DNA of 64,000 nucleotides from Combretum micranthum (GCA_024138025.1 JAMXBD010000403.1:972361-1036360), one strand, 5' to 3'; positions 45,100-57,389 are shown, counted from the stretch's first letter. The notes: generated by a model from the sequence alone, not told the origin. Numbers and translations are program-made.

Positions 45100-47880
45100 T
45101 GGACGAGATGTTGAGCCTAGGTAACTTGATAGTCATTCTTTTTCTCATGATTCCAAGGGTAAGTTGTAGCGGATTGTAGGTGAGGTGGGGGGAGGCCAGC
45201 TTGAACTTAAGAGACTTGCTCTCTAGAGGAGATGATAGGTTAGAGGGTGATGGTTCAGCCTTTGTAAGTGGTCATGAAGAGAGATTTGGCGAGGTCTTGG
45301 TGTCATTGGTAGGGAGGCAGGTCATTTTGGAGGCCAGCTTCATTTGCGGAATTGGCTGATAGGCTCTATCAAAGCCCTGTTGACAATTATCCTCTTGATG
45401 GCCTGGATAAGGGGGCGGTTGCTCCCCTTCATACCAAGGCAATGATAAAGACATTCCTGGCAGGATTTGTTGCACTCTCACATAGAGGGCCTTTTTGTCG
45501 ATCTACTGAAAGGAGATGTGGGGAGTGCTTCAGGAGTGGGATGTTATGATGCTTCGCGCTCATATTGGGTTTGCCTTCTTAGTAGCCAAAGGTTTAGCCT
45601 GTATAATAAGGCATTTTAGTTCGGGTTAAAGATGCCTTTTTCCCTATTGCAAAAGGATTTTTTCAACTATCATTGGTTGTGTTAAGCTTAACTGCTAGCT
45701 AACTAGTAGCGAATCTTGGTGGCCTTTGAGGCTATCTACCTCAGCATGATGTTATGGCCCACCTCGACCTTGTTTCACTAGTATTTGTCGTATAAAAGGT
45801 CATCGGAGGGGTGTTGGTATCTTGGCAAGTAGCCTAAAAGTCCTCAGCTTTTTATTGGCCTCACCAGCTTTAATAGGTGCAATTGGAAAGGCAAGCTTTG
45901 GGTAGTCAAGCTAAAGGAGGATATGAAATGTGGGTTCGACCTTTGGGTGGATTTGTGCGAGCCCATCCAAAGTAAGAAACTTGTAAAGCTAAAGTTGTAC
46001 GATTCTAGGGGTTTGAAGACATTGGAGCAGGTGATGGAGGAGCGAGGTAGGGGCCTTACAATGCTGCTCTCATAGTGAGAAATTTTTTGAAGGATGCGTT
46101 TATTCATGAAGGTGATAAGGATGCTTCTCCACAAAGTGCGGTACCATTTTATGCGCATGGCTCCTCCTTTCCCCTGAAGGTTGTCTAGTCAAGCTCTCGA
46201 CATGGAAGGCTTTAGCTAGTTTTGTGTGTGTGTTTTTTTAGGTGGGATTGATTGGGATGACTTCATAATTTTGTAGTTATTGACGTTTCTTGTGGTGTTT
46301 TTGTAGAGGTACCGATGGAGACGATTGACATTGCTAAGCTCCTTCCAAGCTTCAACTAAGAAGAGGAAGAAAGTGGTGTTAAGAGGAAGGTGCCTGTGAA
46401 GAGATGAGTTGTTGAGGTTGATGTACAAGATGAGCCCGCTCTTATTGCTTAGGAGGTCCATGTTGAGACATTGTCAAGTCTGCAAAGGTACTAGTGAGGT
46501 TTTAGAGGTTCTTGTAGATGACTTTAGTTTGCAGATTATGTATACTCTGCCTCATCCTTAATCGCCTAAGGTACAAAGTCAGCCTTGTATTTCTCCTATT
46601 GTCGCTATCCCTATTGGGTATGGATCACTAAGGGTCAAGGCTGTGGAGTACTAACAAGATAGTTGGCTTAATTGTTGTTGGAGATTAAGTTGCACAGGCT
46701 TTCTTTGGTGCTCCAATTGATGTTATAGGGGGTAGGGATCTTAAGTGGAGTGAGGTTATTGTGGACTGGAGGATATATGAGGATCTCATCAGTGGAGTAT
46801 AGAGGTAGGGTAAAAACACTTTTGAGTTAGCTGAGGTCAATGGATGAAGTTTTCTATTTCTTAACTCGTAAGTTGTATCGGATATAGTTGTGTTTTTGCT
46901 ATCTTGCCATTTGTTTGTTCTCTTCTCTCCTTTTTTATGTGTTTTCTATTCTTGTAGGCGATGATCATTCTTTCTAAAGTCATAAGATATGTGTGGTCAG
47001 GTTGTAATAATGTGAGTTGTTGCTCCCTTATTTTTTTTAATATATCTCTTTGACTTTGTTGACTTAACATTTCCTCGTCAAGAGGATGAGGAGTTACAGA
47101 GGTTAAAGGCTAGTATCATCGAGCTGGAGAGGGTAGCTTTTGAAGAGAGGCAGGAAAGGGTGAGGTTGCAGAGCAACATTATTGAGCTAGTGGATGAGAG
47201 ACAACAATTAATTTAGTAGGCCGAGTTGGCATCTGTTTGTGTACAACGTGAAGTTGGCGAGGCTTTGGTAGCATAATCCTCTCTTAAGGCTACAATTGTT
47301 GATTTGGAGAGCAAGTGGAAGGCTATGAAGCAAGAACAGGATGGCTTGTCTTTTCGTGTCAAGGAGCTTGCTGTGAGTTCGAACGAGTTAAGAATGGAGA
47401 ACTCTAGCCTGAAGGTTAGTTATATCTTGTTGGTCTCTTTCTCGATTTCATTGTTGACTTCCTTTTTTGTTTTGGTTACTTTGTAACTATAGGTTTTCTT
47501 CTTCATTCTTGAGTGGCTGATTTTGAGAGCGATCAAGTTATTCCTAGCATGGCGACGAGGTGTTCAGGAGGAGATCTTGGAGAGCGAAAGGTGGGGGATC
47601 TATAGTAAGCTATTGCAAATGAGAGTGCTAGGGTTGTTTGTAGTGAGGTATTGGAGCGATATCTCAGGCTTGATCTTAGCTTTTTAATTGTCCACTTTGG
47701 AGAATTTACCTCAAGAGATGATGAGAGTGAGGAGCAAGAAGGAGAAGAAGGCAAGGAGGAAGTAAGGCCGAGGTTGACGAGGGAGTTGCTATTGCTAATC
47801 ATGTTGAGGGTGTGGCCATTGATGAGGCATAGTGGGTCGAGCTGGGTGAGGGCATTCCTTGAGCCGTGACCTAAGGGTCG
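45100..47880 (+). pseudogene. Antisense ORF of the Tat-like element
   Basis: Coding-like sequence on plus, opposite to gag-pol. Fragments: ADRLYQSPVDNYPLDGLDKG (45352), RILVAFEAIYL (about 45720), PQLFIGLTSFNRCNWKGKLW (about 45840), a coiled-coil segment ELQRLKASIIELERVAFEER (about 47090), SLKATIVDLESKWKAMKQEQ (about 47280), and VLERYLRLDLSFLI (47650). A cytoplasmic/nuclear coiled-coil protein of unknown role is typical of Tat antisense ORFs, often called plant transposon or mobile-domain-like proteins in annotations. Many stops break it. The polarity and order match the lineage; function is unknown. Confidence 0.65.
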
Positions 47881-49879
47881 GATCAACATGCTCAAGGGCT
47901 TGTGATCCTTAGGGTAGTGCTTGTAGTTGAGCCTTAGGCACGTGACTAGGGCAAAGAAGTTGTTGATACTTGTCCAAAGGTCAAGGGGAGGTTGCTATTG
48001 TAGCTTCTCGGTCTGTAACAAGTGAGGAGATCTTTGCTACTTGCAGAGTGGATTAAGTCTCGTCTTCTAAACTCCCCCTACCCCATTTCTTTCCTTTTTT
48101 TTGGGTGAGCTTCGTTAGGAGCTTATTTTGCTTTTTGGCCCTTCCATAGCCTTACTTACTGTAATATTTAAGTTGAATGAAATAGACTAGCTTTTGCCTT
48201 CGATTTGCTAGTTTCCTCTTATTTATCATTACATGAGCTAACCTTTGCTTATATACGTACTTGTGGTCTTGTCGCGTTTTCCGAATGTATTGTCGTAGCT
48301 TGGCTAGCATAATCTCGGGCAACTATGACTTTTGTTTCTTTAGCTCGGCCTTTTACTTGTTTTGTGGTGGTTGCATATGTTAGATCGGGTTCGTCGATCT
48401 GGTATATAGTCTGGGGTAGGTCAAATGCAGCTTTATTTAGGTGATGTTAGTCTATAAATTGGACTATGCATGATAGGAAGCTTTCTTTTCTAAATCTGCA
48501 CGTTTCTAATATCTCATTAGATGGCTGGGCAAAATTGTACTTGAGATTATCAAGATTTGATGGCATTAAATGCTGATTCCGGCATGGTTTATTTCTGCTT
48601 ATAAATAGTTCTCTTTGCAAAAGACTTCTCTTTTCCTCATTGGAATCCCTTTGTTGTATCTGTACAATTCATAATTGATTGACTTGTTTCGTCGTTCTTA
48701 GTTGGCTTTCTTTGGTTGGAAAGGTCGAGTCCCTGAAGGCTATGACCAGAAGTTTGTGGCTATACTGTCTCTATTTAGTGGAGTCGGCAACACTATAGTC
48801 CTTATTTACATGGGTCTATCACTGAAGTTGGCTAATGGGTTGGGCATGTTGTTCATGCTTCAATTCCTATTCCTACTTCAATTGTTTAACCTGAGCCTGC
48901 ATTTCTCCTTTGTAGTTTTTTGGTCGAAGTCAGGTAGCTGTGGTGATTATAGTTACATTCCTAGGGCTGTTAGGGCTTGTTTCCCTTCTATAGATTTAAC
49001 CTCCTCACAGCCTATTCAGGGCTAAGGTTATCGTGAAGGGTGCCTTCGACTCTTTTTCTTCCTTCCCTACTCCTATGTTTAGGTAATTTTCATGGACAAT
49101 GGTGCTACAGGAGGCTAAGAGCTAGGAGGTCGCACAATTAGTGGCGTTAAGTTTAGACACTTCTTATTAGAGGTCCATTGGTTGCTTCTTGAGCTAGGAT
49201 TCTTGTTCGAATGGTATGCTAGTCACCTTGTCGCCTTTAGTCAACTTGTTGACTTCAACAAGTAGGAGCTCTAGAAGATTCATACATGGAGTTACCCATA
49301 TTGAGGTCATTCTCATCATGGACTTCGGGGGCTGAGTATTTCTAATTTGAGGTTCAAATGCCTTTCAAGGTTTCCAGTTGAAATTTCGATCATCTTCGAA
49401 GATTCTTATTCTTGTATTAAGTTTACTTTGTATCTCTTTGTTAGGATGCCAGTTAAAACGACCTTAGTCGAGATGCTAGCAAAGCTACTATAATCGTTTT
49501 TGCTTCAAATTAATAAACTTGGCTCTTTGCTTCTTTTGTGTATTCATTTTAGGTCATGATTAATGTGTTGATGGTAATTTTTGATAATTTATGTGATCTG
49601 CATATTCTAGTGTGGCCTCGATCCTTTGTTATGACCTATCCTTAAAGGGAAACAACCTTTAGTTTTCAAGGGAGGTTACCCTTAAGAGGGTGTTACTTGA
49701 GCTCATTCATAACGCAAGGGTGGAGTCCTTTAGTCTATCGAGGCCCCTGCCTAATCCCATTCTTTTTTTTTTGGAGAGAACTTGGAAAGGACAATTGATC
49801 ATAAAATTTGATTTCATTCATAATCTTGTTACCCCTTTACAGAGTCATATTTGGAGCTTTGCGTACAAGCAAGTAGTCA
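47881..49879. other. Non-coding part of the Tat-like element between antisense ORF and pol
   Basis: No domain is seen on either strand. GCTTATAAATAGTTCTC near 48598 (+) looks like a TATA box. A 107-codon frame at 48702-49025 lacks an ATG start and family resemblance and is not called. Confidence 0.45.
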
Positions 49880-50960
49880 TTATTTGAAAAATTTTCTTAA
49901 GTTTTTGGCTTTCCATGTTCTTGAGATGTATTCGTCATCCAGTGTTTTACGTTTATAAGCTCTATTTTTCAGAGCTTCCTTTACTATAACAGGGTCTTCC
50001 CAATTTGGGGTAAGCTTTCCTTAGGCTTCTTCTATTCCCATTGCTTCCAACTTTTTGCAGACGAGGTCGTAAGGAGGAAAATCTATGCTTAACCTTTTTG
50101 TGTGTATCTAGCTGCCCTTTTGCTGGTAGGTTGCTACCATTTTATTCACAACATTTTGAGTTTTCTTGATGGCATCGAGCTCGCTCGTGGACATTCCTCA
50201 TTAATGATTTCATCGTAAGATCAATCAGATGTTTAGTAGCTCTAGTTCAATGGGTATGATAGCCTTAGATCTAAAAGCTAGTCTGAAGGGTGTTTCTTCT
50301 GTTGGGCTCCACCTGGTGCTGCAACATCTTTATAGTACGATGGGAGCTTGTCTACCCATTTGCCACTTAGGTGATTGACTATGGCCTTTATGCTTTGCAT
50401 AATGGTTTTGCTAATTGCCTCGACTTGACCATTAGCTCATGGGTGAGCAGCCAAAGTATGGCATCGTGATTTTGTATTTTAAACAATAATCCTTAATCTT
50501 CTTCGAGTTGAACTATTTCCCATTATCCATTATGATGGAGTGTGGGACTTCAAAAGATGTTCATGTATATGAAGTGCAGGACGTTCTTATCTGTGACTTT
50601 AACTACTGCTTCGGCCTCCACCTACTTCGTGAAATAATCACACCTGACTATGATGAATTTTCTTTGTCTTGTCAAAGGAGAGAAGGGATCGAGGATATTG
50701 AGTCCCCACACGATGAATGGCTACGGACTTATGAGGCATAGTAGGTTTGTACTAGGGTTGTAGTTGATAGGGGTGATTCTCTAACATCGCTCACATCGTT
50801 GCATGAACTCCCTAGCATTGGTTTTCATCATCGGCAAAAAATATCCAGCTTGCAAAACTCGAGTTTACAATGATTGGGCTTTGATGTTGTTATTGCATTC
50901 GCCAGCATGGAGATCTTCTAAGACCAATTGTCCTTCTTTGGATGCAAGCACTGGAGTAGA
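49880..50960 (-). pseudogene. Tat-like integrase
   Basis: From the N-terminal side: PHSIIMDNGKQFNS-like (read as IIMDNGK*FNSKKIKDYCLK, about 50530), ETPFRLAFRSKAIIPIELEL (about 50260), and the C-terminal end SRTWKAKNLRKFFK with stop at 49880-49882. The PRTWNAEHLRKYY-type ending is characteristic of Tat pol proteins. The second catalytic Asp (in MDNGK) is visible; several stops interrupt the frame. Confidence 0.82.
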
Positions 50961-51099
50961 GGGAAGCTGAAACCCCTTTTGTACATTACTTCATTGATCA
51001 GAGTGTAGTTGGCCGCCTTAAACATCAATTTTTTTCTCCTCATCTCTCTAAGACCAAGGCAACATCCCTGAGGTATTTCTCTATCAGCATTAGCCAGCT

Positions 51100-52150
51100 C
51101 AATGGTGGTGTTGTCTATTGTAGCTTGAGTACCTCATCGATTATGCTTATGGTGGATTTTTCTAGAAGGAACTCCATGTAAAACTTTTTCCTTGGATTGC
51201 TTAACTTGAGCTGTTATGGGAGCGAGCTTAGAGAGCTTGTCAACCTCCGAGTTGTCAACTCCAGGTATTTTGATGATGATCCTAGGCGGGTATTTCTTTA
51301 GTAATAGATCGGACAATCTCTAGGTATTTGACCATTTCTTCACTTTTTTCCCCATATGTGCATTTGACATATTAGACTACAAGTTGGGAGTTGAGAAGAC
51401 TTTGAGATCTGCATTTCTGTGTTGACGCTTGTGGTGAGCTTAAGTCCGGCTAGTAGGGCCTCATACTCTACTTCATTATTGCTTATAAGGAAATCGAAGG
51501 TAAGGACGTAACAGATTTTAACCTTGTAAGGTCCTCCAATACTAGGACAACCCTATTCCCTCTTTGTGTGGAGATTCCATCTACATGGATAGTCCACGCA
51601 GCCTTTTGTTGATCTTCAGGTTCTGGTATGCTGGAGTTCTCAGCTACAAAGTCCACCAGCACTTAGGTCTTGATGGCATCTTGGTTAGTATTGTACTACA
51701 TATGCACTAAGTTCAATGACGTATTTCATCATCTCGTTAGACACATCAAGTTTATGGAGGACTGACCTTAGTGGGATGTCGGTGATTGTGACTTGGTGCG
51801 CTTGGAAGTATGGCCATAAGCGGCGGGCTAACATTACCACGACCAATGCGAACTTTTCTAACTTTATGTACCTCTACTCTATTCCTTGGAGGACATGGCT
51901 GATGTGGCATTTGGGTCATTGTTTCCTTCCTTTTGCTCGGGCTAATACTGATAAGAGAGCTCGATCACTTACTATGAGGTATAGGTACAAACTCTGCTAG
52001 GAAACGTTTGAGCTCATTGAAGGCTTCTTGTGATTTTCCTGTCCATTCAAACTTATCGAGTTTCTTAAGGACCTTGCTCCTAGGGAGGAACCTACTCAGG
52101 AAGTTATCCTCTCGGTGAGTTGTTGCATTCTTCGATGGATGAGGGCGGTC
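51100..52150 (-). pseudogene. Tat-like RNase H region
   Basis: Contains YPPRIIIKIPGVDNSEVDKL followed by SKLA (51316-51134), the end of the second RNase H unit found in Tat and other gypsy pol proteins, and upstream pieces between RT and the MITE at 52170. Frames are broken; boundaries are approximate. Confidence 0.7.
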
Positions 52151-52169
52151 TCATCTCCAAGAGTGCTTT

Positions 52170-52424
52170 AGGGTCTGTTTGGCTAGCTTTTCCATCAGAT
52201 GCAGACACTTTGCTCAAACTTTTTTTTAATAAAATTATTTATCAAGAAATATATACAAATAAAAAAAAAAGTTGGTAGTTCTCATTAAAATATCAAGTAT
52301 AGATTAAACATAAATGTAAATCAAATATATTTACACATATCGTTTTGACATAGATACAAATACAGATACAGATACAGATACAGATACGGATGAAAAATAG
52401 ACCATCTAAATAAACCTTTGAAGG
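52170..52424. mobile_element. MITE inserted in the Tat-like pol
   Basis: A sharply AT-rich, non-coding insert in a GC-richer coding relic. The left end GGGTCTGTTTGGCTAG pairs imperfectly with the reverse complement of the right end AAGGTTTATTTAGATGGTCT. It contains four ACAGAT/AGATAC repeats near the right end (about 52361-52390). The GGTCTGTTTGG terminus is familiar from plant hAT-type MITEs. No clean target duplication was found. Confidence 0.6.
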
Positions 52425-52429
52425 ATTGG

Positions 52430-53100
52430 CTTCAATCTCTCTTTAAGACATGACATAACCAGAAACTTTTCGGACGAGGTGCCAAAGATGCTCTTCTATG
52501 GGTTAAGTTTCATATTGCATAAATGGAGGCGATCAAAAGTCTCTTGAGATCATAAGGTGTTGCTTTGCTTGCCCACTTTTTACGATCATATCGTCCACAT
52601 AGACTTCCATATTCCAACCTATTTGAGGTCTAAATATTTCAAGGTCACTCTGATGTGCTTTGATCTAAACGACATCACTTTTATTGCAATACGTGTCAAA
52701 AGACATGACAAAAGAGGTGTGAACCTTGTTTATTTCATCCATTTTAATCTGATTGTAGCTGAGAAGGCATCCATCAAACTTAACAGTTCATGCCCTGAGG
52801 TACCATTAACAAGCTGATCGATTCGAAGTAGCGGGAAACAATCCTTCAGACATACCTTATTCAGGTCGATGCAGTCCACACACATTCGCCATTTCCTACT
52901 ATGTTTCTTAACAAAGATAACATTGGCTAACTAGGTCAGGTGTTTCTCTTCCTTAGTGAACCCATCTTGAAGGAGTTTTTCAATTTCTTCCTCAATAGAG
53001 GCTTGTCTTTCTAAGGTAAAGTGCCCAATCTTTTGGTGAACTAGCTTTTAAGGTTTGTTAATATTCAACTGATGTCTAACCACAGCTGGGTTGACGCCCG
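52430..53100 (-). pseudogene. Tat-like reverse transcriptase
   Basis: Reads NVIFVKKHSRKWRMCVDCID, then LNKVCLKDCFPLLRIDQLV, GHELLSLMDAFS, and the catalytic box in MEVYVDDMIVKSGQ (YVDD at 52591-52602). These are standard gypsy RT landmarks. The box is intact; a frameshift separates it from the upstream part, and LT*LANV has a stop. Confidence 0.88.
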
Positions 53101-53512
53101 TTGTGTCTAAAGTTGACTATGTGAAGATATCTTAGTTTGCTCGTAGCAATGCTATTAAACTTCCCCTTATGTCAGGGGGTATTGACGTCCCCACTTTCTT
53201 CTTGTGCTTGGGGTCATCATTTAAGGTGACGTCTTTGGTAGGTTCAGCTGATTTGCCTCAATGCTCGGACTTGTTTGCTGGCTTAGAATCTACTGGGCAT
53301 ATGTGATCTCCCTTCAAAGCTTTGAGGTGTAGCTTTCTAGATTACTCTTGGTTCCCTTGACATACCTCTACCTTGGCTAAGGTGAGCAATTTGGCCTTTA
53401 GGTGAGGCTGAGAGATAACCATGCTGAAGATAGATTGAGTGGCCTTTCCTAATATGGCATTATAGGGGGACTAGCAATTGAACACTAGGAGATTTATCTA
53501 GTATGTCACACA

Positions 53513-53776
53513 TCATGCCCCTTTGTCGAGCTCAATGGGTAAAGTGATGATCCCTCGGGTTAGAACAGGTTGATTATCAAATCCATATAGCTCATGATCA
53601 TAGGGCCTCAATTTTGGTCTCATCTCATGCTTCATTTGTGCATAAGCTAGATTGAAGAGGATGTCGGCACTGCTATGGGCGTCGATCGACACTCTCTTAA
53701 TTTTCCAGCCCGATATGTGAGCAAAGATGATCCGAGCATCTTGGTATGGGGGCTTGAAATTTTTTAAAGGTCTCAT
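53513..53776 (-). pseudogene. Tat-like aspartic protease
   Basis: The segment ISGWKIKRVSIDAHSSADIL holds the active site, with Asp near 53681-53683. The family reads (V/I)DTGSSADIL, so T-G has become A-H, which should abolish activity. LYGFDNQPVLTRGIITLPIE follows, as in other Tat proteases. Confidence 0.85.
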
Positions 53777-53899
53777 CGATGAAGGAAATGGTGGTGTCGA
53801 TCCTGGCTCTCTCGGGCACTAGGTTTATTACTTGTCAAGAATTGTTCGGTCTTGATGGGGGCCTAGCCTTAGCCGAAGTCAGGGGCCCACTGATAATGA

Positions 53900-55580
53900 T
53901 GTTGATTTTGCGGTGGCATTTTCCGTTGAGTAGGGGTTGATATGAGTTGTCTTGGGTATTTACTGCCTTCTATTGCTCACCTGTCTTATGCTTTTGGGCA
54001 AGCGATTCAGGTATGTTACCATATTCGATATACTACTTGAGCCAACTACGCCGTATGGCATCTTCTATAGCACTTTTAAGTTGCCAGCATGCTAGTGATC
54101 ATGGTGATACTTACAATATTCCTTTAAGTCCTTCCATTTCTGGTTAGGCCTCATCGAAGGCAGTGGAGGTAGTAAGCCTTGGTTCCTTATTTCGAGGAAC
54201 ATGTCATGCATAGATAGTTTTAAAGGGGTAAACTCATTGTACATCAGAAAGAACTTTTCTTTTCGTTGTCCCTAAGATTGATCTCACATTTACCTGGTTA
54301 TTGAAGTCGTAGCGGTCTTTCTTATGCCCTTTTTTCTTGAGGCTAATTAGTTTCAACTCGGGAAGCTTGATTCTAACTTCAATATTCCTTTTGACATGTC
54401 TAATATCCTCTTGGTGGATATATTTTTGTGCCTTTTTCTCTTACTTGCTCAAGCATAGTGCTAGCACTTCGAGATGGAGTCGAAAAATGGGCTATCTGAG
54501 GACCCCTTATTTGATAGCTTCCAATGCTATTCCCTGATTATGATTTAGGATTTTTAGACACTCTTTGTTAAATCTTGCTAAGTAATCCCTTAGGGGTTCG
54601 CTCTAGTACTATCACATGGTGTAGAGGTAGGAGGCATGCTTTCTAGAGGTTTGCTCGCCATAAAACAGGATACGAAGAGGTCGTTAAGCTAGGTGAATGA
54701 GCTAATCATATTTGGTTCGAGCTTATTGAACTAAACTTGACCTGCACCTTAGAAAGTAATAGGGAAAGTCTTGCACCATATATCGTTCGAGAAATTATGT
54801 ATCACCAGGTTGGTTGGAATTGGGCAACGTGATCTTCGGATCAATAGTTCCATCATGGTTAGCCAAGCACTATTTAGGAGCACTTCATATTGGACTTCGG
54901 TCATGAAGGGCGTCTTCCCAGGAAGCACCTTAATAGTAGGCTTGCTCCAAAGCATTCCTTGTCAGTCAACAATCTCCTTATCATATCCTTGATTTCTTCA
55001 AGGGCACGCTCTTTGTCGGGACCTTGTTGAGTCTGGTTGGCGAAGAGTATGGGTACAGTGGCCTCGTTAGCTTGGGCTAAGCCAAGACTTGTACGTTTCA
55101 TTTTTGTCCATTGTTCGTTGTTTGCTCAATGTTTCAAGAAGCTTTGAGCTGAGTGTTGTGATGTCGTGTATCCTTTAGCACCAATATGCATTCGGGGAAT
55201 GGCCTTAAGCTATGAGAACATCCTTTGGTGGAGTCGTTGGTTGGGGTGACAACATAGTACGCTTATGGTCTCTTTCGGTTGATTCTTCATCCATTTTGGA
55301 TGGTGGCGTGGTTGGAGATATGCTCTGCCATGTATTGGAAGCCTTTTCTTCCAAATGTAGATTCTTTAGCCTCTCTAGCTCTGTGATTCTATCTTAGAGG
55401 AGGGCATAAGAACTCATTGATGGGTGGTGGCTCAAGGATATGCCTAAAGTCTAACAGATTGTCATTTGCGGCCAACGTTTGTTCAATGTGTGGTGGCTCA
55501 AGGGCCTCATTGCCATTGGAGTGGCTGCAAGTTATGTGGGACAGGTCAGTTTGATTCTTACTCCATTTTGGCTTTAGCAT
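53900..55580 (-). pseudogene. Tat-like gag
   Basis: A probable start, MLKPKWSKNQTDLSHI, lies at 55580. Pieces follow: GPDKERALEEIKDMIRRLLT (about 55010), FSNDIWCKTFPITF (54749-54790) and SFTQLNDLFVSYFMASK-like (about 54680, with a stop). The latter two match the retrotransposon gag domain, which has -W(Y/F)--L-P-SI-SF--L---F---F. No zinc knuckle is obvious. It is heavily decayed. Confidence 0.75.
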
Positions 55581-55915
55581 CGTAAGGAAAAAGGTGTTTT
55601 TGCAATGCTCTATGGTTTTAGTGGAGAAAATGATGAAAAAGAAAGAAGAAGAGAGTTTTCCATAGACGTGCCACGTATTGCATGAGTTGATTCCATCAGT
55701 AGAGTTAAGCTCCTACAAACATAGAAAAATAGTCCGAGGCGAGTCGGGTTTGCCTGGTGCGATCACTTAGATACTTAAGTTAGTTAGTGGGTTTTTCTTC
55801 TTTCAAAGAACAGTAATACACATGGAGAAGCTCATCGGTTCCTCCCCCCTTTTCCGAATGGGAAAATGAGGAACTTATAGTGTTTAGGATCATACCACAA
55901 TGGGCCCACCAAATC

Positions 55916-56351
55916 TGTTAGGGCAAGTCTTTACTTGGTAGTTGACCTAGTACCCGATGTGGCAGGGGTACCTAAGTTGAGGAGTGATTATAGTAGAGCG
56001 TTTGGTTGGGCTAGTTGTTTCCTCCCCATTCCTTAGATGGGACTTAAATACTTCATGGTTCAGAGTGCGGCGAGCTAGCAATCATTACTCCTAGAGAGTT
56101 AAGGTTTGTATGGGTTTGCCGATGGTTTAAGGAGTTTTCCTTCGAGCTCGATCTCGTGGAGCAAGTTGCCACCGAGCTCATGGAAGGCCAGGCCAGTATG
56201 GGTGACACTTGGGGTCCTTGTACCAAGTTGGGCCTACACTTTCTATGTATAGGCCTTTCTTGAGCCAGTGAGTAGTGGCCGATTGAGTCTTGGGGCTCAG
56301 TCGTGACAATGGTGGGCCAAGTGGGTTATAGCTTGTATTTCGTTGTCAACA
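55916..56351 (-). repeat. 5' LTR of the Tat-like element
   Basis: 436 bp bounded by TGTTAGGGCA and GTTGTCAACA on plus (TGTT..AACA). It directly precedes a leader and the gag start in minus orientation. GGTGGGCCCATTG on minus, a few bases inside, is the presumed primer-binding region, though I cannot name the tRNA. No second copy was found in the window. Confidence 0.65.
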
Positions 56352-56699
56352 CAAAGTATGAACGGTTAATTACAAAGGGTAGAAACACTTGATTGAACAT
56401 TGTTTGCAAGTAAAAGTATTGAATTGTAAAAAAAAAAAAAAAAATGAAATACTAGGCATTACATTGCCAAAATTTCAAAATAGAAGCACTTATATTCCAT
56501 TACCTTAAAAAGCAAATGTATATTTTTGTCTTGAGAAATTGAAGTAGGAATTTTGATGGAGCAAAAATCATTATAATATGAATGAATATATAAAATAAGT
56601 TAAGTAGTCAACAAAACTCTTTTCATAGAATTGAATAAAATCTAAATTTTTTTGTCTATTTTTATTTGGTGGTACAACAGTATGGATTTTATTTATTTA
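56352..56699. other. AT-rich spacer, no gene
   Basis: Contains an A run at about 56429-56444. Nothing else stands out between the Tat-like LTR and the CAT/CAC repeat. Confidence 0.5.
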
Positions 56700-57389
56700 T
56701 TTTTTAAGATAATTGAAATCCTTAACATTAAACAATGCCATCATCTCATTTTCATCACTTAATCTTATAACCACCGCTACTAGTGTTGTTGCTTTTACTT
56801 TGTCGCTATTGTTGTTGCAGCCACCATTAGCATTGCAAGTGAGTTGAAACTACTCATGAGCTAATCAAGTTTGACACGATGCTAATTCGAATTCAACTCG
56901 ATTATAATCAATTTGAGTTTTGACTACTTAAATAACCATCGAGTTTAAGTTTTAAAATACTCGACTTAAGCAACTCACAAGTTTATTGGACTTTATAAAA
57001 AATTATAATTTTTGTGTTTTTCCCATTTTTAAAAGCCTATTTTCTTACCTTTTTTCCCTTTATATCCAATGATCCACATTTATTATATTTATGAACAAAT
57101 CAATTAAAAGTCCTATTATATTTCCAAATCCCAAGTTATTTTTTAGTCTAATTCATTTTTATAGGAATATCAATCTTGTTCAACTTGAAATCAAGCTTAA
57201 CTAATATTAAGCTGAATAAAGTAAAATAAAGCTTAATTGAGTTCAAGTAAAGCTTGAGTTTTGAGCTTAGCACCGTATTGTTTTGACTTGACTTATTTAC
57301 AGTCTGGGTTATTGTTGATGCTGCCACCATAGTTACCAATACCATCAACATTATACTACCATCAAACTACCATCATCACCACCACCACT
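56700..57389 (+). repeat. CAT/CAC-rich repeat, copy 2, left part
   Basis: CCATCATCTCATTTTCATCA opens the copy; it parallels CTCATCATCACCATCTAATT in copy 1. The repeat is interrupted by a TCGA-rich MITE relic (56838-57307), resumes with CACCATAGTTACCAATACCA, and is cut at 57389 in CATCATCACCACCACCACT by the gypsy element. It continues at 61276. Confidence 0.7.
56838..57307. mobile_element. TCGA-rich hAT-like MITE relic, second copy
   Basis: Shares AATTCGAATTCAACTCGATT-type motifs with 249-663, and its right end CTTGACTTATTTACAGTCTGG corresponds to CTCGACTCGTTTACAGTCC there. The left terminus is not recognisable, so that boundary is estimated from where the CAT/CAC sequence stops. Confidence 0.6.

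Larger units (their letters stand above)
45050..56351 (-). mobile_element. Ty3/gypsy retrotransposon, Tat-like lineage
   Basis: About 11.3 kb read on minus: 5' LTR 55916-56351, gag about 53900-55580, protease about 53690, RT 52560-53050, RNase H about 51100-52150, integrase 49880-50960, then about 4.8 kb with a decayed coding region on the opposite strand (45100-47880). PR-RT-RNH-INT order defines gypsy; the extra antisense ORF after pol is a known trait of Tat-lineage elements (RIRE2, Grande, Retand). The 3' LTR was not found, so the left end is approximate. Stops and frameshifts run throughout. A MITE interrupts it at 52170-52424. Confidence 0.85.

Noticed and set aside
47533..47895. 120-codon minus-strand ORF
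   Set aside because: Shadow of the coiled-coil antisense ORF, which has the better protein character on plus.
48702..49025. 107-codon hydrophobic plus-strand ORF
   Set aside because: Starts at TTG rather than ATG, lies in decayed gypsy DNA, and shows no family resemblance.
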